From: Diatrype stigma
Lineage: Eukaryota; Ascomycota; Sordariomycetes; Xylariales; Diatrypaceae
Assembly (NCBI GenBank): GCA_022225965.2
Contig: JAKJXP020000006.1
Span: forward strand, 310,001 to 374,000
Length of the DNA: 64,000 bases
Direction of reading: 5' to 3'
Translations under genes and position numbers: made by a program
The notes under the pieces: generated by a model
The model's database searches: none
Seen by the model: only the letters and a program-made list of their open reading frames with translations
What the model was told of the DNA's origin: nothing
Shown: positions 32,401 to 43,638 of the stretch, one piece after another
How the letters are laid out: the number at the start of each line of letters is the position of its first letter
Position numbering within the stretch: the first letter of the stretch is position 1

Positions 32401-34603
32401 GAGCTCTTCGATCTACCAACTTTTCGGTAGGGCGGAAGCGAAGACATTGAAGGTTTCCGGTATATCCACAGAGAAATGGGATGATTCTCTTGCCCGTATA
32501 ACACTCGGCGGCGGCTCGTTCGCATCGTCCCTCACAATAGCTGGTTGCCAAATCGCGGTCTTGGCTTCATCTGGCAACGTCTTTCTCCACGATTCCTCCA
32601 CTTTCGAAGAAATAGCTTCTAGTCCAATCAAGCATGGTGAACGAGTATACAGAGTTGAACTCAACAGTACTGCAACGCTGCTCGCTACTTACGGGTACCG
32701 TACTACGAAGCTCTGGGAGGTATCGACAGGTGAATGCAAAGCATCTATAGCTAACGTGCAATCACGCCCTCGACCACTAGTTATGCTTTTAATGGCTAAC
32801 AATACGCTGCTGGTTGGTTCGGATGATAGGCGCATTAGGTCTCTTGACTTGACTCAACCTAACCCAAACTGGGAGCTTATGGCAGAACTTGATGAGCCGG
32901 AACTTGACGGCCATTTCTTGAATTCATCGAATTACATGGCGTTGAGTAAAGATGGAAGCCTAGCTGCAGTAGCTTACCGCGGCCACCCCCTTTCCGCCTG
33001 GGAAGTCCACGGGCCAGTACATCTCGGCCACTGCTGGCGAAAACGGGAAGAAGTGGCCCGCGGTGAAGTCATAAAAGCTGCCTGGCACCCGCATTCTCCA
33101 GAGCTCATAGGCCTTTACATCGAAGGAGTGGTTTTTAGGTGGCGTCCCTACGACGGCGAAGTCGACGAGGTTTCGGTAGGTGCATCTCAACTGGCCGTCA
33201 GTAATGATGGAAGCCTCTTTGCCACAGGTGATGTGCACGGGACGGTCAAAATCTTCATCACATCGGATCTTTCCCCCCTCTACCAGGTAACATCTCAAGA
33301 CGTGGTTCTTGGCATTTCATTCAGTCCGGACTCACGCCGTCTCTACGATATTAGGGGCTATTATGCCAATGTATGGGAGCCGAATGCTCTCTTGAGGTTC
33401 TCAGATCGTATGGGGGAAAAAGCCGGGACTGAGAGTGAGACAACGAGTCTCGCTCAAGCATCCTCAGCATCTGTCGGTATATCACAGAGGGTTGATACTA
33501 TAACGGTACTGGCAGCTTCTCCATTGGGCCGTCTGTACTGCTATGGTACAGAGAAGGGCATAGTACAGTTGCATGATTCAGCAAAGGGAAAGCTTGCCGA
33601 TGCTCACAAGTCCAGAGGCTTCTTGAGTATCGAACAGATGGCTTGGAGTGCTGATGGCCAGTTCATCTGCTTCTCGGATTCAAGCAAAAGAGTTGTTATC
33701 AAGTCAATAAACCCGAACGCCCTCGACACAGAGAGCATAGTCCAGTCAAAAGCGGAAGTATCGATGAAAGAGCTCACAGACGGACCGGTTCTACAGATAC
33801 TGTTCCAGCCCGAAGCAAAACATGTCTTGATCCACACTAACTCAATGATTCATACGATTTCTCTTGAGTCTTCAACAGTCGTGCACTCTCGGAAGCTACT
33901 TACAACTAGGTGTAAATGGACTATACACCCTCAAAACGATGGCTTTATCTTAGGTTTCGGGTTGGGAACCGTCCAAGTCGTGGATTGGAACTTACAAGGA
34001 ACTCGGCTGTACCATTACGGACAGACAAACCCTTCTGGAACGGTACCAAGCGAAGGCGAAGTACGCAACGTCCTCGTGACAGCCGATAAAAAGCATATTC
34101 TGGCACAGATATCGTCACATAGCCGCAATGCCAGAGAGAAGACCCTGGTCTACTTCGCTACCTCATCCTTCCCGCTTCCTACAGTAGACGAGCCTGTAAA
34201 GGGAGGTTCACAAGAAGCAGTAGCAGTGACGCCACATATCTTATCACCGCAGATTTCTTCTGCGATCACGCACATACTCTCCTTCCTTTCACACGACCGA
34301 CTCGTTTATATATCCAAAACCTTCTCTGTATGCACCTTGCAGATATCGCAGTCGACTCTGTCTTCGCCTCCTTTGGAAGTGCTCGGCTCTAAGGCCCCCA
34401 AAGAAGCAGGGTTGCCGGGCTCAGGTATGCAACACAACCTGAAGCATCTTCCAAAGACAGGAGTGAAAGAACTTTTCTCACTGCCAGGAGATTGGATCAA
34501 TAGTGACAGCCTGTCGCTTTCCATGATTTGGAATAGAGAAAGGTCACTCCTGTGGCCGAGAAACGGGGAGATAGCAGTAGTGAAGTGCACAACTCTGGTG
34601 TGA
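29446..34603 (+). CDS. Fungal NLR: alpha/beta-hydrolase (SesB-like) - NACHT - beta-propeller
   Basis: A STAND-type NTPase with the architecture of fungal immune and heterokaryon-incompatibility receptors. Proposed exons: 29446-29484 (tentative), 29580-30044, 30099-30149, 30203-30493, 30543-31505 and 31562-34603; about 1616 residues. The start is uncertain, because the conserved frame begins at IPSVSYSRN after an acceptor at 29579 and the upstream ATG exon is only the best available. N-terminal domain (about 50-330): VDIVFIHGLGG, nucleophile Ser177 in VVHSMGGLVV, TFLATPHRGTN, and a probable catalytic His in DADHHGVCKYDSP, the SERAC1/SesB-type lipase fold. NACHT: Walker A GGAAIGKS at 407-414, Walker B YWVIDAIDEADD from 508, then a winged-helix-like region ending in MVHQTAREYLL. 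Residues about 900-1600 resemble a divergent WD40-type propeller, the presumed sensor. In-frame TAA just before the HSMGG exon excludes the earlier acceptor at 30075. Third codon positions are far less GC-rich than in neighbouring genes. Confidence 0.85.
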
Positions 34604-34734
34604 CCCTTACGCTACAACGGGTTATATTTGCAATTCTAAGCAGCAAAAGAAGCCTCCCCAACACCCCCCAAAACACACAACCTGTGACCCCTTGAACCAA
34701 TTGTCACTTATCGGCTATATCTGTATTGCGAATA
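34604..34734. other. Short 131-bp gap between convergent NLR and MFS genes
   Basis: The two stop codons are only 131 bp apart, so the 3' UTRs almost certainly overlap on opposite strands. Confidence 0.7.
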
Positions 34735-36497
34735 TCAACTATGACCACTTTCGTCTTGAGGTGGTGGAATGGGCACGGTGCATTTTTGTCTCCATAGAGT
34801 ACCAAACTTGTAGTCAATGAGGAACAGCCCAGTGGCGACTAGACATAATCCTGCCATGAATGTGAACGTCTTCCCGATACCCAGAGCGTCTAACAGGTTC
34901 TGTGGGAAAGACACAGAAACAGCTGCTAGAGTACAGCGTACGATATTGCTAGAAGCCTGGGCGGCAGCTGGGCTTCTGTGGTTCTTGTCAACTAGCAGGG
35001 TATTGTATACCTTGTATTTCATATGTTAGCTAATATAATCGAAGTATAATGGGAAAGATCTCACGCTGAAGTCAAGTTGCATGCATAAACCTGCGATAAA
35101 CTGGAGACAGAGAGGGAGTGCGATGTGCTATAGTACTACGTCGTTAGTCTAGTCCACGGTGTGCCGAGATAATCAGCAAAAAGGGGTTGGCTAACCTGAT
35201 GGTAGTGTAGGGACCACCCAAAAGCCACAACTGAAAGGGCAGTCAGGAGCATAGGAACCCAGATGACAACGAGGCGGGCTTTCTCAATGGCGAAGTTGTC
35301 AAGGTCATCACCGCCCGCTTTATCCGTTGACAGACCCTGCTTCGCCCTAGCGTTCCGATATGCCGTGTTGAGGAGCGGGCCGGAGAAGAACGTCGAGACC
35401 GTCCCGCCGACGCCGAATGGGAGGTATATGATACCTGCTTGCCACTGATTGAGCCCGTATATATCGATGAACAAGGTCGACAGAGAAGCATTGATGCACG
35501 TGTAAACGGCATACAGCAGACCGCACGCAAGGATGATGACAGCGTTGTCCTTTCGGCCCAGAATCACCAATGATTTCAGAGGGTTGGGCACTCTCCATAT
35601 GTGGGGTGCGGTATCGCGACTTTCTTGCCAGTGGCACATCAGCGGCCCCGGGACCGGCAATCGCAGGTGCTTCGCCGGTCTGATCGACCCGTTGCCTACG
35701 ATGCTCCGCGACGTCTCTGGCAAGAACAGAGCCATCACGGTCACGCAGAGCCCCGCGGCGATGCCAAGGAACCAGAAGATCCAGGGCCAGCCCGCAGCAT
35801 ACGTTAGGGCACCCCCGATTATGGGACCGATGCTCGGCGCGATCGTGATCCTGAGCAACCGTTACCCAATATTAGAACTATAATATTTTATTGGCCTTAT
35901 ATGCTGCTTCTCAGCAAGCTTAAAGAGACACGAACTCACGCAAACGATACAGCGCTAACGAACGACCCCCTCTCTGCCGGAGAGGCGACATCCGCTATCA
36001 CACCGTACGCGATCGAGAAGGTGCCTGATCGACAACGACGACATCAGCACGCAAAAGCCTCGTTTAGCAGCACAGGATATAATCCGATCGATCGTACCGG
36101 ATATGGCCAGAGCTTGCAGGACTCGGAGGCCTAAAAGTGCGGAATAGGACTTCGTGAGGGCGATGGCAAGGTTGGCCGCGACATAGAGTGTCAGCGTGAT
36201 CAGATACATGGGTCGCCGGCCTAGGACGTCAGCCGCATCGCCCACTAGCGACGGCGCGATCGTCGCCACGGCCATGTACGTGGTGACCGTGAGGTCAGCC
36301 TGGGCGATGGTGATGTTCAGCGCCGCGGACAGCGACTGCAGAGCTGGGTAGTATATGAAACTGCTCAGGGTCGAGAACCAGGCCGCGTAAGCGACCATCG
36401 ACACGATGCACCATTTTTCTGTCCTGGTGAAGACGGAATACCTCTCAGGGGCTGTTGCTGCAATGCTCTGGTCATTGATCCCCTTTTCCGTGTCCAT
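34735..36497 (-). CDS. MFS transporter, DHA1 (drug/organic-acid:H+ antiporter) type
   Basis: A plasma-membrane exporter of the 12-helix DHA1 family, related to yeast Qdr/Aqr-type pumps. Five exons: 36497-36098, 36024-35940, 35850-35196, 35127-35065 and 35010-34735; introns of 73, 89, 68 and 54 nt; 492 residues. Removing intron 1 restores AISGT followed by FSIAYGVIADVASPAERGSF, and intron 2 restores SFAITIAPSIGPIIGGALTY, the DHA1 motif C region. Motif A is present (GDAADVLGRRP). The N-terminal tail is cytosolic and short; the central loop has ETSRSIVGNGSI, typical of this subfamily. The substrate cannot be told from sequence; candidates are toxic weak acids, drugs or a metabolite. No biosynthetic genes adjoin it. 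Confidence 0.92.
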
Positions 36498-37560
36498 CTC
36501 TCAATGGGAGGTAGTATTATAAGAGGTGTGATTATATCTACCCTTGTACTCAGGACGTTGTCCTTAGCGCCGGTGTTATGGCCTATAGAGACCAGCAGGT
36601 CACTGGATAAAATGCTGTGCACGTGAAATTCTACATCGCCCCTCACCCTCCCTATAGCAGCAATATATAGAAGTTTAAGGTAGCAGTAGTGAGATAACTA
36701 AGTTCCCATTTTACACCGAGAAATCATGGGCTCATAATAGCATTACCCCCATTGAGAAGCAAATGCCTCCAAGGCGAAATAGGGGAGGCTCCATCTGACT
36801 TAGCTAAGGAAGCCAAAGAGCATGTTCATAAAGCGCCCCGATCGTCTCGAAATAAAGTGGTGCATTCTTCTTGTTCTCGCCAAGCTGAATAGAGCCACCT
36901 CACCTCGTCAATGATCGCGTATCTCAAGAAATAGGGCTACATGGAGAAAGTATCAGGCAAGGACCAAGCAGGAAGTGTGCCATCTATCTATGTTATATGC
37001 AGGAAGCTGATCTACCTGCATCTTCTGCCTTCATCGTATATAGTTGATGCACGACGTAGCATTTGACAAGGTGGTCGTCGTCAGTGAGGCCATTCGCCCC
37101 AGTGCCGAGGGCCTGCGAGATAGGCCGGCAATAAGCTAGGTATGAGCTACCATCGGAGGAAAAAGGCCGCCGAACGCGGCCGCACCGGAGTCATGGATCC
37201 GCACTGACAGCTTCGTTGTTCCGTCAAACGCCCGGGTATGGGGAGAAGGGGAGGGGGAAGGGGAGTGATATCGCGATCCGATTGTTTCCGGGTCTTATGC
37301 TACCGTTCTGCTCTCGAACCCGTTGCGAATAACCGGAGAAGAACTCCAGAAGTTCAGGCCGGCAATACGGCATGGGGCTTTCATAGCCAAACAAAAGTCC
37401 CGCAAGCTCCATTCCCAAACTATGAGATAGTCCGACTTACAGTGGCACACGGTAAAAGAGGCCTAGGAGGCATCTCTTTACGATGCGTGCGTATTTGCAT
37501 ACGGCGCGTCAGCACCGCCGGCTTGGCAGGCACCGATCTATTCCATCCACCAGGAGAACA

Positions 37561-37578
37561 GGTAGGTAGGTAGGTAGG
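37561..37578. repeat. Tetranucleotide microsatellite (GGTA)n
   Basis: About four and a half perfect GGTA/GTAG units. Confidence 0.9.
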
Positions 37579-37851
37579 GATGATACCTAAACTCGTCTGA
37601 CAGTCCTTTTGGCTCTCGGGGCCGAAAGGAATAGAGGGTATACGTAGGACGGTCATTGATATCCGAGGGGGAGGACGAGGCGACCTCGCGCGATGGGTCG
37701 GGACCTTCCAAGGGTTCTTTCCCCCGCCTTGCGCTTATTCACGACAGCTGCAACCTCCGCAAATGCCCATGATACCCTGCAGCAATCATCAACCAGGGTT
37801 CGTTCCCAGGGTTCATATCTGGCCCCCCCGACAGCACTTGCCGGCATTGAG

Positions 37852-37853
<2 letters not shown>

Positions 37854-37881
<28 letters not shown>
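37854..37881. repeat. Tetranucleotide microsatellite (CCTG)n
   Basis: Seven perfect CCTG units, interrupting ordinary non-coding sequence. Confidence 0.95.
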
Positions 37882-37882
<1 letters not shown>

Positions 37883-40800
37883 TATACTTCGCAGCGAATA
37901 GGAAAGGGGGACGCATAGCTATGACTCGAGTTTCGGGCCATACGCGACAGCATGCATGACACAGTAATAAGCCTCGGCCAGCCAGACAGTCCGGACTTTG
38001 ATTGAAGCAAGTCAGACGGAACAGCGTTCCAGTTGGCCGCGCGATGGAACACTGCACGTAGCGTAGTCACGTTGTGCAGCAGCCCGTACGTACGTAAGGC
38101 AGTCGTCGGTTCGGTGAGTGGCGCACCGGAGCAAAGCTGCGAGTGAGACGCAGAGAGGCCTTTTCCCCCTCCTCATGTTTATATCGTGCGTTACCGTCTG
38201 GGAGGGGGTAGATTACCAGTGGTTCTGTAGATCATGCAGCGCCGGAAAATTATATAACTAGTGGAGCGTGAAAGCCAGCCAGTCAACGATATATACCCCC
38301 TTATTACTACATAGCCAGCAACAAACCCCTGACTAACTGACGAGGCAAGACATCCGTTAACGAAAAGCTTATCAGCCTTATCGAGATGTACGACAGGTAT
38401 GTAGTACCTAGATGGTTGATCTGAAACCTGACCCACGATCTGGTTAGTCATGTAGTTAATTTGCAGGTTTTTGGGAGGCAAGTGATGACCTCTTTCAGTA
38501 TGGATGTACGAAGTACTGTACACAGCAAGAGACAGCTAGTCACGGACTATAATATCCCTGACGCATGTATCATGGAGACTTATTAGCTCAACCCTCTCGG
38601 ATGTGATTTCATAATGAGATACCTAGTCTGCTAGTATACCTGGTGAGAAGAGGTGCCTCGGTAACGTTAAGTGGGATACCTCTTAGAACTTCTAGAAGCC
38701 AACCAAACCCAGCGAAGTCCATAGTTACTCGTTAGCGCGCCGGGGGATCTTTACTTCATAGCTACGCGACCATTTGTCATCCCCATAGGTTGTTTTCTTT
38801 TCTTCCTTTTCCTCTAGCTCCTCCTCGCGCTCGGGAAACGAAAGCACATGTCAGTCGGTATCCATTCTCAGCTCCATGTTCTCGACTTTCCGTCCGCTGA
38901 TTCACCTTACCCACTGCGGGCGCCGGCAAGCTAGTTAGCCTAGCTAGTAATGGCTTCCCGCGCGTGTGGTCGTCTCGCGGGTTCTTATTAGTAGCGAAAG
39001 CGGTTCTACCTTAGACGATAGGGTGAACGTTTCATGAGTTTTATGACTGGTGGGTGGATCGAATTTCCAGGACCCCCCTTTTTTTCACCCGCGATTGCTT
39101 CTAGGCCACTTGAGTTAGTTAGCATATGCTCGCGCTATTTCACATACCTACTATGTACTAGTAGTTGAGGCACATCAAATTAGTCTAGGGAATAAGACCT
39201 CGTTTTTTTTCTTTTTTTTTTCGGGCGATGATTCATCCCGTTCGGATATATCGAGCTTTCATCGAGCTTTTATAAAAGGGAGCACGGAAAAAGCAGGGGG
39301 GATACAGTAGCGGGCAATCTTTCATCCCACTTAGGTTCCTGGGTCTTTGGCAGGCCGAAATCAAACATGCATATCTGTGTTTCCGCATCGGAGTTAATCA
39401 GATTTCCCTAGGGCTAGTTATCACCTAACGTACTACATCCCTACGTATGTAGTAGGATGCGTCATAAAGTGTAAGTGCTCGGTTGGCTGTGGTTAATTTG
39501 TACTTCTTGCATAATAATAAGCCGTTCCTGAAGCCGATACATGAAACCCTTTCTCTCTCTTCCATGGAACTAAGTAGCCGGAGTCTAGAATTTTTCATTT
39601 TCCCACGTGTGCTAGTGGGGATTTCGTCCTTCCTAAGCTAATCTGATGAGGACATATCCATTTCATGCGTACATTGTAGTGCCGCAGGGGTCGGTCCACA
39701 TTGCACACAAGATACACTTTAGTTATTGCGCGCGCGCAGACCGCGACTTCGGATTACCGAGTGACTGGGCGACCATCCGAGCATGGATGGATACCTAGGA
39801 TAGGGAGTCAGGTCAGGGCAGGGACCAACCTGAAAAGACCGCAAACCCAGCAGTAAGGAAAAGATGCCACCTGACTATGTAGTTAGACCTTGCGCAAGTT
39901 GAGAGTCTGATTGTCGATATCCAACGCTGCTGTTCTGATGAGTCTCCCTGTCTATACTACCTACGAATGTAAGGATTGCAATAACTATGTGCCACATGTG
40001 TAAGTGGACAGATATAACTCTTAACGAACCCAAGGGTTGAGTTACATGCGGCCGCTGGTGGTCACAACTGGCTGCACTAGTTGGACCCTATCACCATGTC
40101 GTCTTCGTAGTGTCACATCCTTCGTACATCCTTCTTGGTAGTCTAGTAGTTGGATCCTATGTATGAGCTATCAAGGTGGGTATACAATGCTTGTACGTGT
40201 GTGTAAATGGTGGTATTGCACGAAGCTTTTGCTGCGAGGCTTGAACACATGTAGTTAATATATGGCACGTACGTAGTGAGTCCTTGCAACTCTAGTATAG
40301 TTACTTAGTAATCAAGTTGTGGTTTTCTTGAAATATAGTACAACACGCCTGGATTAGCCCAGGTATAACTAGTTATTCGCTTATGTACGCTTGCCCATCT
40401 TGCCCTATCGTGGCCAGCCTGCATGCATCGCTCGCTATCGTCACCCACGTCTGCGGGCCTCGTCTGGTTCGAAAGCAGTTTAGGCTGGGTAAGTACAATA
40501 CATACCCATTTACATATTTACAGTGCATACGCACATATGTAGCTTAGAGGCGGACGGAGGCGGGAACCGCGCGGGGAATTGCCAATGTGCGAAGCCGACG
40601 ACCACCACTACCTACCTACCTAGTAGGTACAGTAGTTAACTCACTCACCATCATCACGACCTCTAGCTAGACTACTAAGTAGGTAGTTAGCTACCACGAC
40701 CATCTCTGGTTACCTACATACATACCTGGGTGCCTGGCTGGCCCTGGTTTGGCAGCTTGACAGACAGGGGCTGCCCAGAGCGGCGGGATTGCGACCTCGA

Positions 40801-42401
40801 CCACCCACCCGCACACGGGGCATTCGAAACCCCGCGTGCCCACCCGGAATTAGGACAATCCCGTCCTTTAGTTATGATTCGGGTTCCGTCTCACTCATCA
40901 CCCCAGGTAAGTAGGCAGGGCAGGGCAACTGATTGAGGGTGCCTATGTAGGTAACATGTAGTATGTGCATTGCACTACAATGCAACACACATATTACTAC
41001 TGTATGTATACTTGCCTAGGTGGTGAAGAGGAGGTGTGAGGCGTGAGGCGTAGAGATAGCTACGTAGGTGATGTCGCACCTAGCCTGAAGCCAAGGGCTC
41101 TAATAATAACAAGTGAGACTTAGCATCGCCATGAGGATATTCAATCACGCATAAGGTAGGCAGTACTACTGTAATTGGGAAATTGTATTGTACGTTCCAT
41201 CAATACGCCCCAGCGCAAAGCAGCGGGTGCCTGTAGTATGTAATGAAGGGCTTGGCCTGTACTTTCTCATAGGCTGCCGGAATCTTTCGAATGCCGTATC
41301 GGGATCTGCTGTCACGCTGGGCGAGACGTGATTCGCCAGAGCTCGATCTGGCGAGTCTGGGCAAAACCACCACCCCCCCTCCTCCCCTCCTCCCCTTTCC
41401 CCGCGGTTTTGCGCTGCCCTGCCAGGCTGGGCAGGTTGGTGCTGCGCTGCAGGCACACGCAAGCTCTCAAGCTTGGCTGGCACATGCGCGTGCAAGGGAT
41501 GGGACACCTACTTAAAATTCTCTTACCACGTTTTGGGTTTGCTGAGAGTAGTTGGTGAGTGTGATATATTCTATTTTAGATGGTCATGCCATGCCATGCG
41601 AAGGGACAGATGGACGGACTGACTGGCTTCCCTTTCTACCTTTTGTGGGACGTGGGGGAGTGGCTGAGCCTTCGACTCCGCGCAATAGTTCGAGTTTTGA
41701 GTCGTCATCCTCAAAATTACAAACCAAAAAAACCAGCGCGGCGGGCGGCAAAGCGGCGTCGCATTCAAAGCGTATGCGTAGGTATCATGCGTCGTGTGTG
41801 GGCTTGGCCAGCCTTGGCCTACTCTTGTTGCGATCTGCCTGCTGCCCATCAACTGCTGTCTGGTCTGACCCCATCCGTACCACGCGACTTATACCTCTAG
41901 TGGTCAATCAATATGCTTGGCCCTGGGGCCGTGTCAGGCAAGGCTGGGGATTTGGGGTCATGTTGGGCGGCGTCGACGTGCTGCGGCTATCCCACCCTGC
42001 GTTGCAAGGGGAACGCAAATAGTCACTGTGCATTGCGTTGGAACGTGTATATCCAAATGACCGGATGAGCAACCAGAATGTGTTGAAAAGTGGTGTCTCA
42101 TGGACTTTCCTCCGTATTGTCCGCTGCCCTAGGTCTCGCTCTTACACAAGACCCCTTCCATACCCCTCCCCTTAAATAGCGTAGCGATCATTATACATCG
42201 AGCCATGCAATCAATGCCCTGGCCTCAGGTAGCTAAGACCCCGGTCTATAGACAAATATCATTCGCTTTCCCAGAATTTTGCATGTTAAACCCCGCAAAA
42301 TAACAGCCGTGAGCGCCATGCCACAAGAAAATCAACAGCCCAAAATTCCCAACCGGGCCAGCCGCCCCTTAACACCCTGACCAATTGGCAACCACATTCC
42401 C

Positions 42402-43638
42402 CTATGATCGTAATGACTCCATGCCGTACCCAGAATATATCATTGGATCGAAGCCCGAGGCCATCGCTTCGGGATTGGAACATGATAGGATGTGGGGCTT
42501 GATCGTGCCAAACTCCGACTCGACCACGCCCTGGTTGAGCATCAACTCCGCCATGTCTATGTCCATCTGCGGCATGTACTGCGACGGTATGCCCATCGCA
42601 TCCGGCCTGTTCATGGTCCACTGAGGAAAGGAGGTCTGGGCCGAGGGGGGAGACTGCACGGGAAACATCGCCGCGTCCAGCTCCCCTGGTATTGGCTTCG
42701 TTTCGAAGTCGCTGTAAGACGTAGTAAAGCTTTGCGGCGACATGGTGTGAACGTTCTGCCCGCTTACCAGCGCCTTCCGGTAGTCCTGCTCGAAGTCCGA
42801 GTGGTCGAGCTCCGACGAGCTGGCGCGCTCGGTGCGGTTGCAAGTCGAGCCCGTCTCCGACCGCTGCTCTGTCGTCGCCTGTCGTTCCCTCTCCTTCTGC
42901 TGCACATCCAGTTCCGCGGCCAGCTTGGCCAGGCCGGCCTCGTCCTCGGGGAAGACGGAGTGAGGGGGGAGGTCCGCGTCCGCGTTCGGCCTTATGCACC
43001 CGAGCTTCGTGGCGATATCGTGAATTACCGGCTGGCCTCGGTCGTTGAGCTCCGGCTCCCCTAGATCCCAGGACTGCCCGCTCCGGAGCATCGCATATAG
43101 CTTATGTACCGTGGCGATTAAGGCGAATTGGGTATTTTCTAAAACTTCGGCATATCTTGAAGTTTTCCCCCCGTCAGCTTTGGTCCAGAAACTTGGGGGT
43201 TTAAAACAGATGTCACCATACCCTCTAGGCAACTGCTTGTATTCTGTCTTTTTACGGGTGCCCGCCGTGCAGACGAGGCCATCATCCTTACACCTCTTGC
43301 ATGGGAATTCTCCGTCGCACTGGACGGCAAAGTTAGCGGCGGTCGAGATATTTAGTCAAAGAGCAAAACTAGTCATAAGCTACCTTAGTCTTCTTCATCC
43401 GACACCTCTCGCATGCTTTCCAAACTCTCTTATGCCGGCTATCCATAGTATGTGGTGATACAGGTGTGTGGTGATCCGTTGGTGAGCGGGATGCGTGCTG
43501 AGCTGAGCGCTTTGCGCTTTTATGTATAGGTTTGACAGTCTTTATACTGGTCGCTGTCGCGGTTCTTCTTGAGGGAGCTGAGCTCTTCATATTGCTGCTG
43601 CCCTCTTCTGTTGGAGGAGTTGGTATCCCACTTTCCAT
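42402..43638 (-). CDS. Zn2Cys6 (fungal binuclear cluster) transcription factor
   Basis: A DNA-binding regulator of 368 residues with exons 43638-43384, 43319-43222 and 43155-42402 (introns of 64 and 66 nt). The start is ATG 43638 (MESGIPTPPTEEG). The zinc cluster spans the first splice site: CERCRMKKTKC then DGEFPCKRCKDDGLVC, with the exact spacing C-x2-C-x6-C-x5-C-x2-C-x6-C at about residues 79-105; a basic stretch precedes it. Removing intron 2 gives LPRGYAEVLENTQFALIATVHKLY, which reads as a continuous helical segment; retention adds 22 codons without a stop. The rest is acidic and Ser/Gln-rich, fitting an activation region, and there is no large fungal-specific TF domain, so this is a short-type regulator. 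It sits alone in almost 13 kb without other genes, so its targets cannot be read from context. Confidence 0.9.

Larger units (their letters stand above)
36498..42401. other. Gene-poor 5.9-kb region
   Basis: I find no credible gene. Open frames of 60-156 codons (for example 37238-37573, 41552-42022) have no conserved features and show no splice partners. The sequence is rich in TACCTA/TAGGTA and TACGTA motifs, short simple repeats at 37561-37578 and 37854-37881, and T-runs near 39198-39220. It may hold long untranslated regions, noncoding transcripts or regulatory sites for the transcription-factor gene downstream on the map. Confidence 0.5.

Noticed and set aside
42286..42999. 237-codon minus-strand frame overlapping the Zn2Cys6 gene
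   Set aside because: It is an alternative frame of the same strand; the frame containing the zinc cluster and its splices is the coding one.
34735..43638. A secondary-metabolite cluster around the MFS and Zn2Cys6 genes
   Set aside because: No polyketide synthase, peptide synthetase, terpene synthase, P450 or other tailoring enzyme is present nearby.
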